From Nitrospinota bacterium (lineage in GTDB: Bacteria; Nitrospinota_A; UBA7883; JACRGQ01): DNA of 44,897 nucleotides. A model generated the notes under the pieces. The model worked only from the letters and a program-made list of their open reading frames with translations. It was not told the origin of the DNA and searched no databases. Shown piece after piece: positions 7,982-17,714 of the stretch (positions within the stretch are counted from its first letter, which is position 1; each line of letters begins with the position of its first letter). Made by a program: the position numbers and the translations under genes. Where the stretch lies: contig JACQEX010000043.1 of the NCBI GenBank assembly GCA_016200345.1, positions 1 through 44,897 on the forward strand, read 5' to 3'.

Positions 7982-10096
7982 TTATAGTACCTTGGGCGTA
8001 ATAAAAATCAAAAGTTCCTCGTTGTTGCTTGAATTGGACCTGTTTTTGAACAAATTCCCGATAATCGGAATTTGCGACAAAAACGGCACCGACGCGTGAT
8101 TTTCCGCGGTCGTCTCCGAGAACAATCCGCCGATGACCGTCGTCTCTCCGTCCTTTATGAGCACGACTGTCTTAGCGTGTTTGGTTAGAATTGGCGGAGG
8201 AGAATTAGGAAGCTGGTTTGCAAAATCCGGGGCGTCTTTGTTGGCCTCTATCTCCAACCTTATGAGGTTGTTGTCAGTCGCGTGCGGCGTGACCTTTAGG
8301 ACAAGCGACGCGGTTTTAAACTGGGTCTGCGTGCCGGAGGCCGAGGTGGTTTGGTATGGAATTTCCCTTCCGCTTTCAATCAGCGCCTCGATGTTGTTCA
8401 TGGTGGAAATTTTGGGCATCGAAAGAATTCTGCCCAGACCGTCGTTTTCGAGGGCCATCAACTGCATGTCCAAGACGGCGGTGCTGTCAACACTGCCGAA
8501 CCTAAGGCCGAGCGCGCCGGTTGGCGTGCCGGTCGTGCCGAGGTTTACGATGCTGTTGGGAGCGGAGGACGCCGCGCCGGCTGAGATTCCGCTAAGCCCC
8601 ACCGTGCCGGGGAGTCCCGTCGAGCCGGCCTTGGCGGTGTACGCGCCGCCCCAGTTGATGCCCAGTTGTTGCATGGACGTGTGCGTCACCTCCACTATTC
8701 TAGCCTCAATAAGAACCTGCACGGTCCGCTTGTCCAACACGGCTATCAACTGCTCCATCTCGGCCAGTTTTTCCTTCGTGTCCTGCACGATTAGCGTGTT
8801 GGTTCTTTCGTTAATGTCTATGCGGCCCCTGACCCCTTTTACCGACTCCAAATTTGCCTTCAACTTGCTGGACGACTCGAAGTTAACCTGGAAGACCTTC
8901 AAGTAAAGCGGCTCGGCCTTTCCCACCGTAGCCTGCGACGTTACGTCGTTCTCTTTTTCCTTTGCAATCTCCTCGGCGGTCGCCACGCGAATGACGTTGC
9001 CGGTTTTAACCATCGCCAGCTGGTTGTTCTTGAGCACTATTTCCAACGCCATGTCCCACGGCACGTCCACGAGCTTCATGGAGACCTTCCCCTGCACCTT
9101 TTCGGACGTGATTATGTTCATGCCGCCGACATCGGCCAGAATCCTCAGTATGTTGTGCACGTCGGCGGCTTGGAAATCAAGCGATATTTTGCGCCCCTCG
9201 AAGTCCTCCATGACCTTTTCCTTGTTGGTGGAGAGCATTTTGGATCTCTCGACCTTCTTCTCAATTTTTATCTCGGAGGCCGCAGATATTACCGCGTCCG
9301 GGCCGATGTCGAGCAGTATGTTGTTTTCTTTTGCAAACGCGTTGGAGGAGGAAAACTCCTTAAGATTCGCCACGACCTTCACGACGGGCGGCTCCACCGA
9401 GAACTGAAACACCGCGACGTTTTTTACGAGGGAGTCCTCGGTTTCGACGGTTAGGAGTTTTTCGTTGGCCTTCGTTATTCGCGCGTTCGGGATGTCCAGG
9501 GTTATGCGGTTCAATTCGCGCCTTCTAATCATCTCAAACTTCGGCTGTTCCCCCTTGAATGGAATCACCACGCGCGCCATGCCGGACGCCTCGCGCAGGT
9601 CAATGCCGGCAATCTCGACCTCCCCTTGGGCAAGCGAGACGCCGGAACCTGTATCGGCCCCCATCATCTCGCCCGCGGCGGGGGAAATAATCGCCACTAT
9701 TTTGCTTTCCGAAATCCTAGAGACCGAATAAGACACGGAATCTTTGACCGCTATTTCAACCCTAGAGTCCCCCGTCTTGGGAAAATAGCGGGCCGTCACC
9801 AGCTTTGCGATTCCTTTTGAAAGGTTTATCGGCGCCGAAAAAGCCGCGGAGTCGGTCATTGGAAGGTCTATGACCACCCTCTTGGGATTTTCCAACTTAA
9901 ATATGGTGTACTGAATTTTGCCGCTCGCCTCCAGGGTAAGCTCAAGCCCGCCCTTTTTTTCGACGGGGGAAAGGCTTGTTACAAACGCCCCTCCCTCTCG
10001 CACGACGCCCCTCGGTTCGCCCGAACGGTTGGGCGAGGCGCAAGACGCCGCAAACGCCCCAAGGAATAAAACGGAAAGCAACAACTTCTTTTTCAT
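7982..10096 (-). CDS. pilQ: Type IV pilus secretin PilQ (AMIN + secretin)
   Basis: AMIN-like segments (GIAKLVTARYFPKTGDSRVEIAV), secretin N0/N1 (ISLDFQAADVHNILRILADVGGMNIITSEKVQGKVSMKLVDVPWDMALEIVL), secretin domain (VEARIVEVTH, ESGREIPYQT, VPFLSQIPIIGNLFKN, ELLIFITPKVL). Confidence 0.95.
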   Translation of the reverse strand: MKKKLLLSVLFLGAFAASCASPNRSGEPRGVVREGGAFVTSLSPVEKKGGLELTLEASGKIQYTIFKLENPKRVVIDLPMTDSAAFSAPINLSKGIAKLVTARYFPKTGDSRVEIAVKDSVSYSVSRISESKIVAIISPAAGEMMGADTGSGVSLAQGEVEIAGIDLREASGMARVVIPFKGEQPKFEMIRRRELNRITLDIPNARITKANEKLLTVETEDSLVKNVAVFQFSVEPPVVKVVANLKEFSSSNAFAKENNILLDIGPDAVISAASEIKIEKKVERSKMLSTNKEKVMEDFEGRKISLDFQAADVHNILRILADVGGMNIITSEKVQGKVSMKLVDVPWDMALEIVLKNNQLAMVKTGNVIRVATAEEIAKEKENDVTSQATVGKAEPLYLKVFQVNFESSSKLKANLESVKGVRGRIDINERTNTLIVQDTKEKLAEMEQLIAVLDKRTVQVLIEARIVEVTHTSMQQLGINWGGAYTAKAGSTGLPGTVGLSGISAGAASSAPNSIVNLGTTGTPTGALGLRFGSVDSTAVLDMQLMALENDGLGRILSMPKISTMNNIEALIESGREIPYQTTSASGTQTQFKTASLVLKVTPHATDNNLIRLEIEANKDAPDFANQLPNSPPPILTKHAKTVVLIKDGETTVIGGLFSETTAENHASVPFLSQIPIIGNLFKNRSNSSNNEELLIFITPKVL

Positions 10097-10106
10097 AAAT
10101 TCCTTC

Positions 10107-11003
10107 TTATTCTACCTTTACTGCGGGTCTAAGCGTTAGAACTGTTTCACGGGTTTCGAACCCACCGCGCAAGTTCATAAATTTCTCCTCGACAACAATT
10201 TTTTCCTGCGTAATGTCGGTTATTTTGCCGCACCTTCTGCCTATGTGCATTCCCGGCCTGACCGTATAGCCGTTGCCGTTGCCGCCTTCCAGAAGGGCGT
10301 ACGCGCCGTTGCTAAACACTATGCCGCCGATTTTAAAGGACGAAAGGTCGAATCCCTCCAGAAATTCGCGCTTCCGCCCAAGATCGCATTTTTTCGCGTC
10401 CTCTGCGGAAACCTCGCCTTCCTCAACTTTTCCCTCAAGAATCAGCGATTCAAACGGGTCCCGTTTTCCCGCGGGCGTGTAGACCACGTTCATGGCCGCC
10501 GCCTTTTGGGCCGCCGAAGCGGCAAGCCCGGCTTTCAAGGCGGCCTCCCTCTCTTTTCTCTGTCTCATCTTTTCCGGAACGCCCGTCCGGTCCGAGGGGG
10601 AGAACCGCGAAAGACGCCACTTGCCGTCGTCCTCCCTCACCCATTCCTCTTTTGTTATTATTGAGGTGACGAGTTTTTTGTCCTCCACCACCTTGCGCGT
10701 GTAGGTCAGCTCGGCCTTGGGGCCGGTCACGACCACTCCGTCCAAATCGGCCCTGTATCCGGGTCGCTTGACGGAAAGCTCCTCCGTCGCCGAGGTAAAA
10801 TTAAGCCCGGCGTCGTTGAATTTTTTTGACACGAGGCCCGAAACTATCGCCTTGCTTCCCCCCGCCATTCCGGCGGAGAGTTCGTTGAACGCCTTGGCCA
10901 CCTCGTCCTGCGGGCCGGCCGCGCCGAGATAAAAATAAAGGCCGGCCCCCGCCAAAACCGCCACGATGGCGCCCGCCAAAATAAGTTTTAATGTTTTAGT
11001 CAT
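10107..11003 (-). CDS. pilP: Type IV pilus PilP-like protein with an extra N-terminal domain
   Basis: C-terminal GKRDPFESL...LEGFDLSSFKIGGIVFSNGAYALLEGGNGNGYTVRPGMHIGRRCGKITDI; position between pilO and pilQ. Confidence 0.85.
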   Translation of the reverse strand: MTKTLKLILAGAIVAVLAGAGLYFYLGAAGPQDEVAKAFNELSAGMAGGSKAIVSGLVSKKFNDAGLNFTSATEELSVKRPGYRADLDGVVVTGPKAELTYTRKVVEDKKLVTSIITKEEWVREDDGKWRLSRFSPSDRTGVPEKMRQRKEREAALKAGLAASAAQKAAAMNVVYTPAGKRDPFESLILEGKVEEGEVSAEDAKKCDLGRKREFLEGFDLSSFKIGGIVFSNGAYALLEGGNGNGYTVRPGMHIGRRCGKITDITQEKIVVEEKFMNLRGGFETRETVLTLRPAVKVE

Positions 11004-11009
11004 TGTTCG

Positions 11010-11693
11010 TCACTTCTTCGCCGCGTCGGGCTTTTTTTCTTCCTTTTTCTCTTCCTTCTTCTCAAGGTTCTGGTCAACCTTGGCCTCCAGGAAGCGGTAT
11101 GTAACCGCCTTGCACGTGGCGGTTATGGGCGTTCCCTTGGCGGCCGTCACGACCTTGGTTTTTTTTGCGCCCCTTGCAATCGCAACGTTGGTGAAAGTCA
11201 CAATTCGCGGCATCTTGGACACCTGGTCGAAAAAGGAGAGCATGCTGTGGAACGTTCCGCTGACAATCACGTCCACCGGCACCTCGGAGTAAAAATCCTT
11301 CTCCACCTCCGGAAGCGGCTTGAACACAACGAACTCCAAACCGGACTTAAGCCCCAAGGCGGAGACCTGCTCCAACAAATTTGGTATCTCCTTCGTCTCG
11401 GGCAACTGGCGCCTCAAATCGGACACCTGGGCGTCCAACGCGGCTATCTGCAAAATAAATTCCGGGAGTTTCGCCTCCAACTCCTCCTTGGCCTTTATCT
11501 CCTTTGCGACCTTTGCGTACTCATCTTGTATCTTCTGCGTGTCGTCCAGCGTGGACTGGATAAGGGTGAAAAACAGCGCCGCCACAAGGATCGCCGGAAC
11601 CCCGGCCACAATCCCCCAGCGCGCCTTTACTGGCAGACCCAGCAACATCTGGTACGGCAATATCGAAAGGAACTTTTCCTTAAAATCTCCCAT
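11010..11693 (-). CDS. pilO: Type IV pilus inner-membrane component PilO
   Basis: TM helix, coiled coil, LRRQLPETKEIPNLLEQVSALGLKSGLEFVVFKP; synteny. Confidence 0.92.
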   Translation of the reverse strand: MGDFKEKFLSILPYQMLLGLPVKARWGIVAGVPAILVAALFFTLIQSTLDDTQKIQDEYAKVAKEIKAKEELEAKLPEFILQIAALDAQVSDLRRQLPETKEIPNLLEQVSALGLKSGLEFVVFKPLPEVEKDFYSEVPVDVIVSGTFHSMLSFFDQVSKMPRIVTFTNVAIARGAKKTKVVTAAKGTPITATCKAVTYRFLEAKVDQNLEKKEEKKEEKKPDAAKK

Positions 11694-11698
11694 AGTCC

Positions 11699-12358
11699 CT
11701 ACTTCGCCTGCGGCGCCGGCGCCGGCGCAGGTGCGCCCTGCTTCGCCTTGTCCGCCGTCTTTTTTTCGTCGAGCTTGGCCACCGCCTTAAGCGCGCTCGA
11801 CAAAGTGAAACGCTTGATGTTTTCTTTTTGAACCACGTCGTTTTGTATTATCGAAAGCTCCACGTCCTTAAACTGGTCGTTCGCCTCCATGCTTCGCATC
11901 ATCTCGGCGATGGCCGCGTTTGTAAAGCTGTTCCCCGAAAGGGTCAATGCGGATCCCTGCGCGGACAGCTCGGTAAGCCATATGTCGGGGGGCAAAACAA
12001 GGTTCAACGCGTCCAAATACGGCCCGGGGCCGGCCTTTCTCTCCTCAAGTTTTTTTATGGCTTCCAGAATCTGCTCCCGCCTTTTTTTCTTCGCCTCGAA
12101 CTCGTCAATTTTTTTCTGCACGGAATCCAACTGCTCAAGCCTCGTCTTTCCCTTTGCGAGGGACTCCTCGGCCGAGGCCTTTGCGCTGAAGACCAAATTC
12201 GTCCAAAAACCAAGCGCGACCAGGGTGCCCGCAAGCGCCAGGACAAACGCAATGGCCTGCTTCTGAACAAGAGCCTTGTCCTTTGGAACCCTTACTACGA
12301 GGAGGTTGATCCTCATCCGAAGCCTCTGCGAATCCGTGGCGCCCGCCCGACTATCCAT
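11699..12358 (-). CDS. pilN: Type IV pilus inner-membrane component PilN
   Basis: MRINLLVVRVPK... TM helix, coiled coil, PPDIWLTELSAQGSALTLSGNSFTNAAIAEMMRSME; true start may be the internal MRINLL near 12316. Confidence 0.9.
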   Translation of the reverse strand: MDSRAGATDSQRLRMRINLLVVRVPKDKALVQKQAIAFVLALAGTLVALGFWTNLVFSAKASAEESLAKGKTRLEQLDSVQKKIDEFEAKKKRREQILEAIKKLEERKAGPGPYLDALNLVLPPDIWLTELSAQGSALTLSGNSFTNAAIAEMMRSMEANDQFKDVELSIIQNDVVQKENIKRFTLSSALKAVAKLDEKKTADKAKQGAPAPAPAPQAK

Positions 12359-12361
12359 CGG

Positions 12362-13441
12362 CTACTTGTCCTCCGTCGTCCTAAGGGCCAAACCCAGGGA
12401 AACGACGGCCGACGGAGCCATCGCCTCCAAATATTGCGGGTCGAACCTTTTGTCGCTAAAGGTAATTTTGTCGAACGGATTAATCATCTCCGTGCTTATG
12501 CCAAGCTGGTCGCCGACGAGCCTGTCCATCCCGTCCATCATAGCCCCGCCGCCGGAGAGATAAATTTTTGAAATTTTAATGTCGGAATTTTTCTCGAACA
12601 TGTCGAAGGTCTTCCTAAACTCTATGCATATCTCCTCCACGCCGCCCAACACGTTCTTGATGACCTCCTCCTTCGTGCGGCCATCCGGAATCTCGCCAAG
12701 CTTCATCTTCTCGGCCTCGCCGAAACCTATCGAAAGCCCTTTTTGAATCTCCTCCGAAATGACCGAGGCGCCCATCGGAAGGTCGCGCGCGAACGCGGTG
12801 GTCCCCCTTTCGAGAATGTTGATGTTCGTCATCGTGGCGCCGATGTTGACCAGCGCAATGGCGGAATCCAAGGCCGGGCCGTGGGAAAGCTCAAAAATGT
12901 TCTCCAACGCGAAAACGGAGAGATCCACAACCCTCACCTTCAGCCCCACCGACTTGAAAATGTCCAGAAAGGACTGGATTATCGTCTTTTGCACGGCGAC
13001 TATTATGACGTCCATCTGCCTCTCGTCCGGGCCGGACGACGAAGGCTCCGCCATGGCGTCGCCCCCCACTATCTGGAAATCTAGGTTTACCTCGTCTATG
13101 TCAAAGGGAATGTACTGCTCGGCCTCCTCCCTTATCATCTCCTCCAACTCCTCCTCGGGCATCATCGGGACGGAGATTTTTTTTATGACGACGGACTGCC
13201 CGCTGACGCCTATGACGGCGTCCTTGCATTTTATTTTTTCGGACTTTATGAGGTTGCTAAGCGCGTCCGCAAGCGCCTTGGGGTTTTCTATCTCGCCGTC
13301 AACGACGGAGTCGGGCGGCAGGTTCACGCACCCGAAGCTTAAAAGCTCGTAACCCGCCCTATTTTTTTTAATTTGGGCGACCTTAAGGGAGTGGGTTCCA
13401 ATGTCCACGGCCAACAGCGGCTTTTGGGATGAAAAGAACAT
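12362..13441 (-). CDS. pilM: Type IV pilus assembly protein PilM
   Basis: LLAVDIGTHSLKVAQIK, EEMIREEAEQYIPFDIDEVNLDFQIVG, IYLSGGGAMMDGMDRLV (actin-like ATPase motifs). Confidence 0.95.
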   Translation of the reverse strand: MFFSSQKPLLAVDIGTHSLKVAQIKKNRAGYELLSFGCVNLPPDSVVDGEIENPKALADALSNLIKSEKIKCKDAVIGVSGQSVVIKKISVPMMPEEELEEMIREEAEQYIPFDIDEVNLDFQIVGGDAMAEPSSSGPDERQMDVIIVAVQKTIIQSFLDIFKSVGLKVRVVDLSVFALENIFELSHGPALDSAIALVNIGATMTNINILERGTTAFARDLPMGASVISEEIQKGLSIGFGEAEKMKLGEIPDGRTKEEVIKNVLGGVEEICIEFRKTFDMFEKNSDIKISKIYLSGGGAMMDGMDRLVGDQLGISTEMINPFDKITFSDKRFDPQYLEAMAPSAVVSLGLALRTTEDK

Positions 13442-13452
13442 ATCTTGGACTC

Positions 13453-13671
13453 CTACTCTTCGTCGTCGGAAAAAACTGTCTTACGGTCCTCCAGGTTTAA
13501 CCCCAGCGCCAGAAGTATCTTTCGCTTGGTGTCCAAACGACACGGGAAGCCCTTCTCTATTCTGTCTATCGTCTGCACGGAAAGACCGGTCTTGCGGGCC
13601 AGTTCCGCCTTGCTCATCATCTTTGTCTCACGTATTTTTCTTACGCGGTTGCTTGCATTAACCTGCTTCAA
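13453..13671 (-). CDS. Small XRE-type helix-turn-helix regulator heading the pilMNOPQ block
   Basis: RVRKIRETKMMSKAELARKTGLSVQTIDRIEKGFPCRLDTKRKILLALGLNLEDRKTVF. Confidence 0.88.
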   Translation of the reverse strand: MKQVNASNRVRKIRETKMMSKAELARKTGLSVQTIDRIEKGFPCRLDTKRKILLALGLNLEDRKTVFSDDEE

Positions 13672-13745
13672 ACCAAGCTCCTCCTACAAGAACATTCGGC
13701 AAATCAGTAACGACACTTAAATCCCTCTCCAAGGAATTCCGCATA

Positions 13746-13774
13746 TTTATATCATTCTGTTATTTCAAAGTCAA
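13746..13774 (-). promoter_or_regulatory. Sigma70-type promoter for the HTH-pilMNOPQ operon
   Basis: On the minus strand TTGACT-N17-TATAAA (ttgactttgaaataacagaatgatataaa), 75 bp upstream of the HTH start. Confidence 0.65.
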
Positions 13775-14032
13775 CGAAGTTAAACCAATTATGGCATAAT
13801 TAGCATAAATTACCCGATTTCGCTGAAAAAGCGGTTTTTACACTGACCAAAGGCCCCAATACGCACTCTTGACCACTTGGAGAATATATCATTAAAAATC
13901 AAATTGTTACATGGTTAAAAGGTGACGGGCGTATCTCCGGCAGACCCGGCGCCAAAGTACGCTAAATCGCCAGCTTTAAGAAAGTTTACAGACGCCCAAC
14001 CTCCCTCCTTATATAATGCGGGCAATCAATAT

Positions 14033-14061
14033 TTGACAAATGGTTCGGGGTTTGGCACAAT
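14033..14061 (+). promoter_or_regulatory. Candidate sigma70-type promoter upstream of rho
   Basis: TTGACA-N17-CACAAT in an AT-rich divergent intergenic region about 110 bp before rho. Confidence 0.4.
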
Positions 14062-14169
14062 TGGCGACTTGCAAACGAATAAACATTTGCGTACTATTTA
14101 CCTTTAAGGGGCTTGTCAATAAGTTGATTTTCCTTTTTTACCCATTATTTTGAAAGTTGGAATTATTAC

Positions 14170-15417
14170 ATGAACATTGCTGAACTGAAAAAAAAGACGG
14201 TCGCGGATTTAAACGCCATGGCCAAAGATTTAAAAATCGGCGACGTAAGCGGCCTGCGCAAGCAGGAGCTGATTTTTAAAATCCTCGAAACACAGACCAA
14301 ATCGGAAGGCCAGCTTTTCGGCGAGGGGGTGCTTGAGATACTCCCCGACGGATTCGGCTTCCTCCGTTCGCCGCAGGCGAGTTACCTGCCGGGGCCGGAC
14401 GACATGTACGTCTCCCCGTCGCAAATTAGAAAATTTGACCTTCGCACCGGCGACTCGGTCAGCGGAGAGATTCGGCCCCCGAAAGAGGGGGAGCGGTATT
14501 TCGCGCTCCTAAAGGTGGAAAACATCAACGGGGAGCCGCCGGATTTCGACAAGCCGAGGCCGTTTTTTGACAACCTGACGCCGCTCTACCCGGAAAGAAG
14601 GATTAAGCTGGAGACCGCGGACGGCAACCTTTCCACAAGGGTCATGGATCTGCTCACCCCGCTCGGCATGGGGCAACGCTCGCTTATAGTGGCCCCGCCG
14701 CGCACGGGAAAAACAATGCTTCTTCAGGCGATTGCGAACAGCGTCGCCAATAACCACCCCGAGATATTCCTCATCGTTCTTCTTATAGACGAACGCCCGG
14801 AGGAGGTAACCGACATGGAACGCTCCGTCAAAGGGGAGGTCATAAGCTCCACCTTCGACGAGCCGGCCCAGCGCCACGTGAACGTCGCCGAGATGGCGAT
14901 AGAAAAGGCCAAGCGCCTGGTGGAGCACGGCAGGGACGTGGTGATATTGCTCGACTCCATCACGCGGCTTGCCCGCGCCTACAACTCGATTGTCCCCCCC
15001 AGCGGGAAGGTTCTTTCCGGCGGCGTGGACTCCCACGCGCTCCAAAGGCCGAAGCGGTTTTTTGGCGCGGCGCGAAACATCGAGGAGGGGGGAAGCCTCA
15101 CAATAATCGCAACCGCGCTAATCGAGACCGGAAGCAGGATGGACGACGTCATATTCGAGGAGTTCAAGGGAACCGGCAACATGGAAATACACCTTGAGCG
15201 CCCGCTGGCCGACAGGCGAATTTTCCCGGCGATAGACATAACCCGCTCCGGGACGAGAAAAGAGGAGCTGTTGTTCACGCCCGAGGAGATAGCCCGCGTG
15301 TGGCTGTTGAGAAAAGTTTTACAGCCGATGGACCCGATAGAGGCCATGGAGCTACTTTTGGACAAAATGCGGCAGACGAAGAGCAACGCAAAGTTCCTCG
15401 CCGCAATGAACGCTTAA
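14170..15417 (+). CDS. rho: Transcription termination factor Rho
   Basis: [93 protein letters not shown]. Confidence 0.98.
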   Translation: MNIAELKKKTVADLNAMAKDLKIGDVSGLRKQELIFKILETQTKSEGQLFGEGVLEILPDGFGFLRSPQASYLPGPDDMYVSPSQIRKFDLRTGDSVSGEIRPPKEGERYFALLKVENINGEPPDFDKPRPFFDNLTPLYPERRIKLETADGNLSTRVMDLLTPLGMGQRSLIVAPPRTGKTMLLQAIANSVANNHPEIFLIVLLIDERPEEVTDMERSVKGEVISSTFDEPAQRHVNVAEMAIEKAKRLVEHGRDVVILLDSITRLARAYNSIVPPSGKVLSGGVDSHALQRPKRFFGAARNIEEGGSLTIIATALIETGSRMDDVIFEEFKGTGNMEIHLERPLADRRIFPAIDITRSGTRKEELLFTPEEIARVWLLRKVLQPMDPIEAMELLLDKMRQTKSNAKFLAAMNA

Positions 15418-15434
15418 TTATCAGGAGAGGAAAT

Positions 15435-15641
15435 ATGAAAAAAGAGATTCACCCGGACTACATGGACTCGAAGATTATCTGCGGTTGCGGACACGTGACG
15501 GAGACGATGGCCACCGTGAAGGAAATTCACGTTGACATCTGCTCGGCCTGCCATCCGTTCTACACCGGCACGCAAAAGCTGGTGGACACAGCGGGCAGGG
15601 TCGAGAAATTCCGCCGAAGAGCCGCAAAAGCCTCGAAGTAA
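15435..15641 (+). CDS. rpmE: 50S ribosomal protein L31 (zinc-binding C+ type)
   Basis: [62 protein letters not shown]; the supplied ORF is 5'-overextended into rho. Confidence 0.96.
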   Translation: MKKEIHPDYMDSKIICGCGHVTETMATVKEIHVDICSACHPFYTGTQKLVDTAGRVEKFRRRAAKASK

Positions 15642-15654
15642 AACCAATGAGGTC

Positions 15655-15752
15655 GGTAGGCGCGCCATTTATGGCGTGCCTTGCCGCGCAAGCGGCAATA
15701 ATTTATTCGGCCTTGACGGGCCGAATAGCACGGCCCAAACGCCGTGCCCACC
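15655..15752. repeat. 98-bp TIR-bounded element with four consecutive hairpins
   Basis: Ends GGTAGGCGC and (reverse complement) GGTGGGCAC; hairpins 15659..15680, 15681..15698, 15705..15726, 15728..15747. Confidence 0.7.
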
Positions 15753-15771
15753 AAGGTAATGTCGGGACTTC

Positions 15772-16839
15772 ATGTTTGACAAACTAGCCTCCGTAGAAAG
15801 ACGGTACGAGGAGCTAAACGCGCTCCTGTGCAGTCCCGAAACGGCGGGCAACCAAGACCTGCTGAAAAAATACGGCAAAGAACAGGCCGACCTGGCCGAC
15901 ACAGTCGCGGCCTACCGCGAATACAACTCGTTAAAAAAGACCTTCGACGAAAACAGCGCCCTCGTCGCATCCGGCGAGGACGCGGAGCTTTCGGCGATGG
16001 CGAGGGAGGAGAACGCGGTTCTCTCCCAAAAACTGTCGGAAGTAGAGGCGAGGCTGAAGGAGCTGTTAATCCCCAAAGACCCGAACGACGTCAAAAGCAT
16101 AATCATGGAAATCCGCGCCGGCACCGGCGGCGACGAGGCGGGGCTTTTCGCGGCGGAGCTTTTCGCCATGTACTCGCGCTTCGCCCTCAAAAAAGGGTTC
16201 AAGGTGGAATCCCTTAGCGTCAGCCAGTCGCAGGCGGGCGGGGTCAAGGAGGTCATCGCCTCCGTCGAGGGAAAAGGGGCATTTGGAATTTTTAAGTTCG
16301 AAAGCGGCGTGCACCGCGTCCAGCGCGTGCCAAAAACGGAGACGCAGGGGCGGATACACACCTCCACCGTCACGGTGGCTGTTCTGCCGGAGGCGGAGGA
16401 AAAAGAGGTGAAGATAAACACCGCCGACCTGAGGATAGACGTCTTCCGTTCCAGCGGCCCCGGCGGACAGAGCGTGAACACCACCGACTCCGCCGTTCGC
16501 ATAACGCACATCCCCACCGGGATGGTGGTCTCCATGCAGGACGAAAAATCACAGCTAAAAAACAAGGCGAAGGCGATGAAGGTTCTTCTCTCGCGCCTTC
16601 AGGACTTCCAGATGCAACAGGACAGGGAGAAGGACTCGCAGGCTAGAAAATCGCAAATCGGCTCCGGCGACAGAAGCGAAAAAATTAGGACGTACAATTT
16701 CCCGCAGGGACGGCTCACCGACCACAGGATAAACCTAAGCCTTTATAACCTCGCGGAAATAATGGGCGGAGAGCTGGACGAGCTGACGGAAAATATGCGG
16801 CACCGTTCACAAGAAAAACTTCTCACGTCCGCCAAATGA
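15772..16839 (+). CDS. prfA: Peptide chain release factor 1
   Basis: [79 protein letters not shown]. Confidence 0.98.
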   Translation: MFDKLASVERRYEELNALLCSPETAGNQDLLKKYGKEQADLADTVAAYREYNSLKKTFDENSALVASGEDAELSAMAREENAVLSQKLSEVEARLKELLIPKDPNDVKSIIMEIRAGTGGDEAGLFAAELFAMYSRFALKKGFKVESLSVSQSQAGGVKEVIASVEGKGAFGIFKFESGVHRVQRVPKTETQGRIHTSTVTVAVLPEAEEKEVKINTADLRIDVFRSSGPGGQSVNTTDSAVRITHIPTGMVVSMQDEKSQLKNKAKAMKVLLSRLQDFQMQQDREKDSQARKSQIGSGDRSEKIRTYNFPQGRLTDHRINLSLYNLAEIMGGELDELTENMRHRSQEKLLTSAK

Positions 16840-17714
16840 TATCAATACTAAACCGATACACGACCCTGCTGGCCGAGGGGGAGAACTCCCTCAGCGTATC
16901 CGGCGCACAAACGCCGGAGCTTGACGCGCAAATTCTGCTGGCGCAAGTTCTTGGCGTTGACCGAATGAGGATGATCGCTTTCCCGCCTGAGGAGGTTCCG
17001 CCGTTCGCCCCCGTAGAATACAGAAGACTGGTGAAAAGACGCGCCGAAGGGGAGCCGATTGCCTACATAACCGGACGGAAGGAGTTTCATAACTACGTCT
17101 TTAAAGTTGACAGGTCGGTGCTCATTCCAAGGCAGGAGACGGAGGAATTGGCGGAGGCGGCGCTAAAACGTTTTTCAAACTCAACCCCGTTGTCCGTGGC
17201 CGACGTCGGCACGGGGAGCGGTTGCATCGCCATAACGCTTGGGTTGGAACGCCCGTCCTGGCAAATTACGGCCGTTGACGTTTGCGAGGAGGCGTTGGTC
17301 GTCGCGCGGCAAAACGCCGCCGAACTGGGGGCAAAAAACACGGCGTTTTTCAAATCGGACGTTTTGTCCGGCGTGGAGGGCAAATTCGACCTGATTGTAT
17401 CGAACCCCCCTTACATTGACCCGGCGCAAAGCACCACGTTACAGGTGGAAATTAAAAACTTCGAGCCGCATACCGCGTTGTTCGCCGGTTACAAAGGCCT
17501 AGAAATAATCCAAAAACTTGTCGCGCAGTCGGAACAACGTTTGAACGACGGGGGCGCCCTTTTTTGCGAGATTGGTTGGGACCAAAAAAACGAGGTCGCG
17601 GGGCTTTTTAACGACGCGTGGGAAGACGTCACATTTATAAAAGATATTTCTGGGCGCGACAGAATCGTTTTCGCCACGTTGCGAAAAAAACAAGGAATCC
17701 AATGGACAAAATAG
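16836..17714 (+). CDS. prmC: Release factor glutamine methyltransferase
   Basis: [65 protein letters not shown]; 4-nt overlap with prfA. Confidence 0.96.
   Translation: MISILNRYTTLLAEGENSLSVSGAQTPELDAQILLAQVLGVDRMRMIAFPPEEVPPFAPVEYRRLVKRRAEGEPIAYITGRKEFHNYVFKVDRSVLIPRQETEELAEAALKRFSNSTPLSVADVGTGSGCIAITLGLERPSWQITAVDVCEEALVVARQNAAELGAKNTAFFKSDVLSGVEGKFDLIVSNPPYIDPAQSTTLQVEIKNFEPHTALFAGYKGLEIIQKLVAQSEQRLNDGGALFCEIGWDQKNEVAGLFNDAWEDVTFIKDISGRDRIVFATLRKKQGIQWTK

Noticed and set aside
14050-14072. Possible sigma54 promoter (tggcac...ttgca) upstream of rho
   Set aside because: Spacing between the GG and GC elements is wrong for -24/-12; a sigma70-like reading fits better.
13922-14107. 61-aa ORF upstream of rho
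   Set aside because: AT-rich divergent regulatory region, no SD, no recognisable motif; likely chance ORF overlapping promoter elements.
15651-15760. tRNA or cloverleaf RNA gene suggested by multiple hairpins
   Set aside because: No tRNA T-loop (GTTCRANNC), anticodon arm geometry or CCA end; better described as a TIR-bounded multi-hairpin element.
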